A DNA stretch of 64,000 bases from positions 2,689,537-2,753,536 of the forward strand of contig CM035350.1 of assembly GCA_020137815.1 (NCBI GenBank), in the 5' to 3' direction. The notes under the pieces were generated by a model. That model was given only the letters and a program-made list of their open reading frames with translations. It did no database searches and was not told the origin of the DNA. Positions 62,547-64,000 of this stretch are shown here, in pieces. Source of the DNA: Hormiphora californensis (taxonomy: Eukaryota > Ctenophora > Tentaculata > Cydippida > Pleurobrachiidae). The stretch's first letter is position 1. Each line of letters opens with the position of its first letter. A program made the position numbers and the translations under genes.

Positions 62547-63905
62547 TTCTCTCTCTCCACCACTATTATCTGCCCATCTTACATCTACCCTCTCTCTCAG
62601 TACTATCTCAAGCGTCTGGGGCTCGCTTATGAGTCCTTCCGGACCAAATGGAGGTCTAGTAACAGAGCAGCTGATCTCCGAGCTCCTGAGGGAGAGGACG
62701 AGGATGTCCAGGCAGAAAGGACCAGGGTGAAATGTGAGATCCAGCAACTCTCTAAGGATAGCGCTGTTGTAACCACTAACTTGAGGAAGTGTTATGGGCC
62801 AAAGGTGGCTGTGCAGAACCTAACTCTTGGTGGGTGCTATTTTGATGTTATTTCGCCAGCTCGACCTAGTTTTAATTTGTATACCATTATTTAAAGTGAG
62901 AGTGGACCGACACAGAATTTGACAAGGTTGTTGTAGGCAGTAGAGATTATTTCTCTGAGCATTTTACTTTTTTTCCCGCTTAAAATTGACCCCTCCATCA
63001 CTGAGATACTTTTGTTATGTTGGGAGCATGACGTCACGCATCTTTCTCTGTATTATCTCTGTAGGCAGTACATCGAACATGCCCGGGCGCGCGCACATAC
63101 AGAATACAAGAGATAGATGCGTGACGTCATGCTCCCAACATAACAAAAGTATCTCAGTGATGGAGGGGTCAATTTTAAGCGGGAAAAAAGAAAAATGCTC
63201 AGAGAAATAATCTTTACTACCTACAACATCCTTGTCAAATTCTGTGTCGGTCCACTCTCACTTTAATGTAGAAGCATGCCGTGTGCAATCTATACCAACT
63301 GAATACGGCTTTTACCCTTCCCTTCTCCAGGAATCCCCAAGAATGAGTGTTTCGGATTGCTGGGTGTGAACGGAGCGGGTAAAACTACCACTTTCTCAAT
63401 GCTGACTGGTGATGTTGCCGTTTCTGGGGGAGAGGCCTTTGTGGCAGGCTATAACCTGGCCGAAAACCTCCGCCAGGTTCAACAGCGCATCGGTTATTGC
63501 CCACAATTCGACGCTCTAATTGGTATGTAAAATGTTTTTAAATCGAGACCTGTACAACTGCACAGAGAAAGAATTCAGACGAAATTATTGAAATACTCCA
63601 TGTCCCTACTACAGGTATAATGACTGGCCGGGAGCTTCTCCGAATGTTTGCTCGGCTCCGAGGTATCCCCTCTGCTCAAATAGAGAACACAGTGGCCGAG
63701 GCGATCACTAATCTAAACCTGGAGAAGCACGCTGACAAGTTGTGCGGTGGGTACAGTGGGGGTAATAAGAGGAAGTTGTCCACTGCCATAGCTCTGGTTG
63801 GCAACCCTGAGGTGCTGTTCCTCGATGAGCCCACCGCGGGAATGGACCCCGCTGCTCGGAGATTCTTGTGGACTGTCCTGTCTCAACTTACTGCCAGTAA
63901 AGTTG
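45270..63905 (+). CDS. ABCA-subfamily full ABC transporter (5' and 3' incomplete)
   Basis: Exons, all joining in phase: 45270-45343, 45981-46012, 46088-46174, 46276-46396, 46516-46649, [47767-47902 or 47954-48089], 48302-48404, 48541-48651, 48794-49032, 49145-49252, 49368-49568, 49810-49912, 50555-50623, 51859-51969, (52118-52162), 52593-52731, 53277-53467, 53656-53771, 53876-53987, 54079-54278, 55092-55190, 55801-55881, 56229-56348, 56421-56552, 57135-57277, [58030-58186 or 58209-58347], 58521-58702, 58851-58976, 59158-59397, 60008-60124, 60367-60540, 60751-60861, 61026-61117, 62200-62422, 62601-62829, 63331-63522, 63615-63905. NBD1: [51 protein letters not shown]2: [38 protein letters not shown]. 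Each half has six membrane helices with a large first extracellular loop. ABCA proteins move lipids across membranes. It is closest in layout to ABCA3-type; the member is not resolved. The first exon(s) and the 3' end beyond NBD2 Walker B are missing. Confidence 0.95.
46803..47664. repeat. 860-bp near-perfect palindrome with telomere-like core
   Basis: Arms of about 430 bp start TTGGTAAGTCGGAAGAACCT and end with its complement. They contain dozens of TCATGAG / GAGCGCTC words, themselves palindromic, and near the centre (47125-47215, 47265-47330) GGTTAGGGTTAGGG-type telomere-like repeats. It lies in the ABCA intron before the duplicated exons. Confidence 0.9.
47767..48089 (+). other. Tandem homologous exon pair 1 of ABCA (47767-47902 and 47954-48089)
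   Basis: Both exons are exactly 136 nt, enter after one base of a codon and leave after two. They encode the same segment of extracellular loop 1: [17 protein letters not shown] ... [11 protein letters not shown] and [20 protein letters not shown] ... [10 protein letters not shown]. The intron between them is 51 bp. Including both or neither breaks the frame, so use must be mutually exclusive. Confidence 0.85.
50999..51304 (-). CDS. Small single-membrane-helix protein nested antisense in ABCA intron
   Basis: An open frame of 101 codons lies between ABCA exons at 50623 and 51859, on the opposite strand. It encodes a Ser/Pro-rich start, an amphipathic helix ([20 protein letters not shown]), a membrane helix ([20 protein letters not shown]) and an acidic tail ending GREEVSE. 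A second ATG at residue 8 is possible. The helix-plus-hydrophobic layout faintly recalls the N-terminus of REEP proteins, but it is too short for a full member. It could also be an exon of a larger gene. Confidence 0.45.
   Translation of the reverse strand: MHYQYPIMSSATPSPSFNSSTFERILRDTADKFYAFTNDPEMVKLIAKVAKLERSDQIVKQALLFIGLSAGLLICIGIGIYAQQGYCFDYDYHRGREEVSE
51410..51500. repeat. (GA)n microsatellite
   Basis: GAGAGA tract with few interruptions within an ABCA intron. Confidence 0.9.
54360..55097 (+). repeat. 3' splice-site minisatellite in ABCA, 19 copies
   Basis: Units of about 34-41 bp each contain a pyrimidine stretch, TTACAG (or TCACAG) and then GAGTCACATTG. The last copy is the genuine acceptor at 55091 plus the first 11 bases of exon 55092-55190. 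The 18 upstream copies repeat that acceptor and exon start, followed by CTCTATCGAGTTAACCACTT or CTAACTAACC. Confidence 0.95.
55882..56228. repeat. Low-complexity ABCA intron bounded by direct repeats
   Basis: A CG- and GA-rich tract lies between two copies of GGTGAGGAGGAA(GAA)CCCCATGAAA (near 55881 and 56231). Using donor GTGAGG after 55881 and acceptor CACAAG before 56229 keeps the ABCA frame. Reading through would add an Arg/Glu-only segment. Confidence 0.65.
57340..58010. repeat. CG- and GA-rich low-complexity tract in ABCA intron
   Basis: Alternating CG (57365-57475) then GAGA/GAAA sequence to about 57880 and CT-rich to 58010. It gives spurious Arg/Ser ORFs on both strands. Confidence 0.85.
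58030..58347 (+). other. Tandem homologous exon pair 2 of ABCA (58030-58186 and 58209-58347)
   Basis: Both exons start in phase 0 with GAC and end one base into a codon after a GAAAAAG tail. They encode related Cys-rich loops ending [16 protein letters not shown] and [16 protein letters not shown]. The gap between them is only 22 bp. The first exon leaves phase 1 but the second enters phase 0, so they cannot be joined to each other. Either one joins in phase to 57277 upstream and 58521 downstream. Confidence 0.8.
59514..59664. mobile_element. Mariner-like MITE with TA duplication
   Basis: Inverted ends AAGTCGGATTTTTTGAAGTT and complement extend to GTCACCCC. The 151-bp element is flanked by TA at 59512-59513 and 59665-59666. 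It lies in the ABCA intron 59398-60007. Confidence 0.85.
59672..59995. repeat. C-rich CACTGTAAC microsatellite
   Basis: About 18 units of CACTGTAACACC with C tracts of 4 to 14 bases. Homopolymer lengths are unlikely to be exact. Confidence 0.9.
60140..60253. mobile_element. CACGTGACC MITE family, complete copy
   Basis: Ends are CCAGGAACCGA and TCGGTTCCTGG, with TCGTTA repeated on both flanks (60134-60139, 60254-60259). Other copies or fragments are near 7320-7400, 27826-27910, 39337-39405 and 53470-53528. Confidence 0.85.
61089..62045 (+). repeat. 5' splice-site minisatellite in ABCA, 27 copies
   Basis: The 34-bp unit is the last 28 bases of exon 61026-61117 plus GTAAGA: TCCTTCTCTTTTTACCCAAC then TTCAAGTAAGAATA. 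The first copy holds the genuine donor at 61118. The following 26 repeat it down the intron, two with CAATTAAG in place of CAAGTAAG. A block of about 300 bp with these variants (from about 61490) recurs from about 61790. Confidence 0.96.
62467..62560. repeat. (CT)n microsatellite in ABCA intron
   Basis: Long CT dinucleotide run with a few TATCT interruptions, directly 3' of the exon ending at 62422. Confidence 0.95.
62895..63262. mobile_element. Fold-back MITE with TTAA duplication (piggyBac-like)
   Basis: Arms of about 165 bp begin AGTGAGAGTGGACCGACACA. TTAA flanks both ends (62891-62894, 63263-63266), the hallmark target of piggyBac-type transposons. It lies in the ABCA intron between 62829 and 63331. 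No transposase is present. Confidence 0.88.
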
Positions 63906-63924
63906 GTGAGTAAAATATCCGGCA

Positions 63925-63927
<3 letters not shown>

Positions 63928-64000
<73 letters not shown>
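63928..64000. repeat. (CT)n microsatellite at window edge
   Basis: Uninterrupted CT run continuing past the window, in the ABCA intron after exon 63615-63905. Confidence 0.95.

Overview
The window is nuclear DNA from an animal. Most genes are multi-exon with GT-AG introns of tens to hundreds of bases and use the standard stop codons. The repertoire is metazoan: a RING-WWE RNF146, XPC, a kappaB-Ras-like GTPase, a PHD protein and a full-length ABCA transporter. Compact genes mixed with very abundant minisatellites and fold-back (MITE-like) elements suggest an early-branching, sponge-like lineage. That placement is inference; no rRNA or mitochondrial marker is present.

Layout: 1-490 is the probable 3' end of an unknown gene. 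450-3423 (+) is RNF146, with a complete intronless proline dehydrogenase (750-2240, -) inside its second intron. 4021-5357 (+) is a PHD-finger gene with two reading-frame breaks. 5823-15134 (-) is a ten-exon type I membrane protein of 628 residues, assembled here exon by exon. Its signal peptide, Cys-rich ectodomain, single membrane helix and Cys-rich tail resemble class II cell-cell fusogens, perhaps EFF/AFF-like. Its largest intron holds about 3.3 kb of a 34-bp minisatellite and a nest of fold-back transposons. 15571-17450 (-) is a calmodulin-like gene with a broken fourth EF hand. 18-29.9 kb is almost gene-free: 41-bp and 32-bp minisatellites, MITEs and one possible exon.

29909-30953 (+) is a Ras-like GTPase. 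XPC then appears in two pieces facing each other: N-terminal part 31114-about 32735 (+), C-terminal part 38601-about 39336 (-). Between them lie a degenerate satellite and a 1.8-kb palindromic element. 40679-41757 (+) holds two related ORFs overlapping by ATGA. 41.8-45.2 kb is a segmental duplication, MITEs and a fold-back half-copy.

45270 to the right edge (+) is one ABCA-family transporter, about 40 exons, lacking only its first exon(s) and the 3' end. It contains two pairs of tandem homologous exons whose phases allow only one member per transcript. It also has one intron whose 3' splice site, and another whose 5' splice site, has been expanded into a minisatellite (19 and 27 copies). These splice-site arrays and mutually exclusive exons are the most unusual features of the window.

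Isolated one- or two-base frame breaks occur in otherwise well-conserved exons of the PHD, calmodulin-like and XPC genes. Base-level assembly errors are therefore likely, and such breaks should not be read as pseudogenisation without reads or transcripts.
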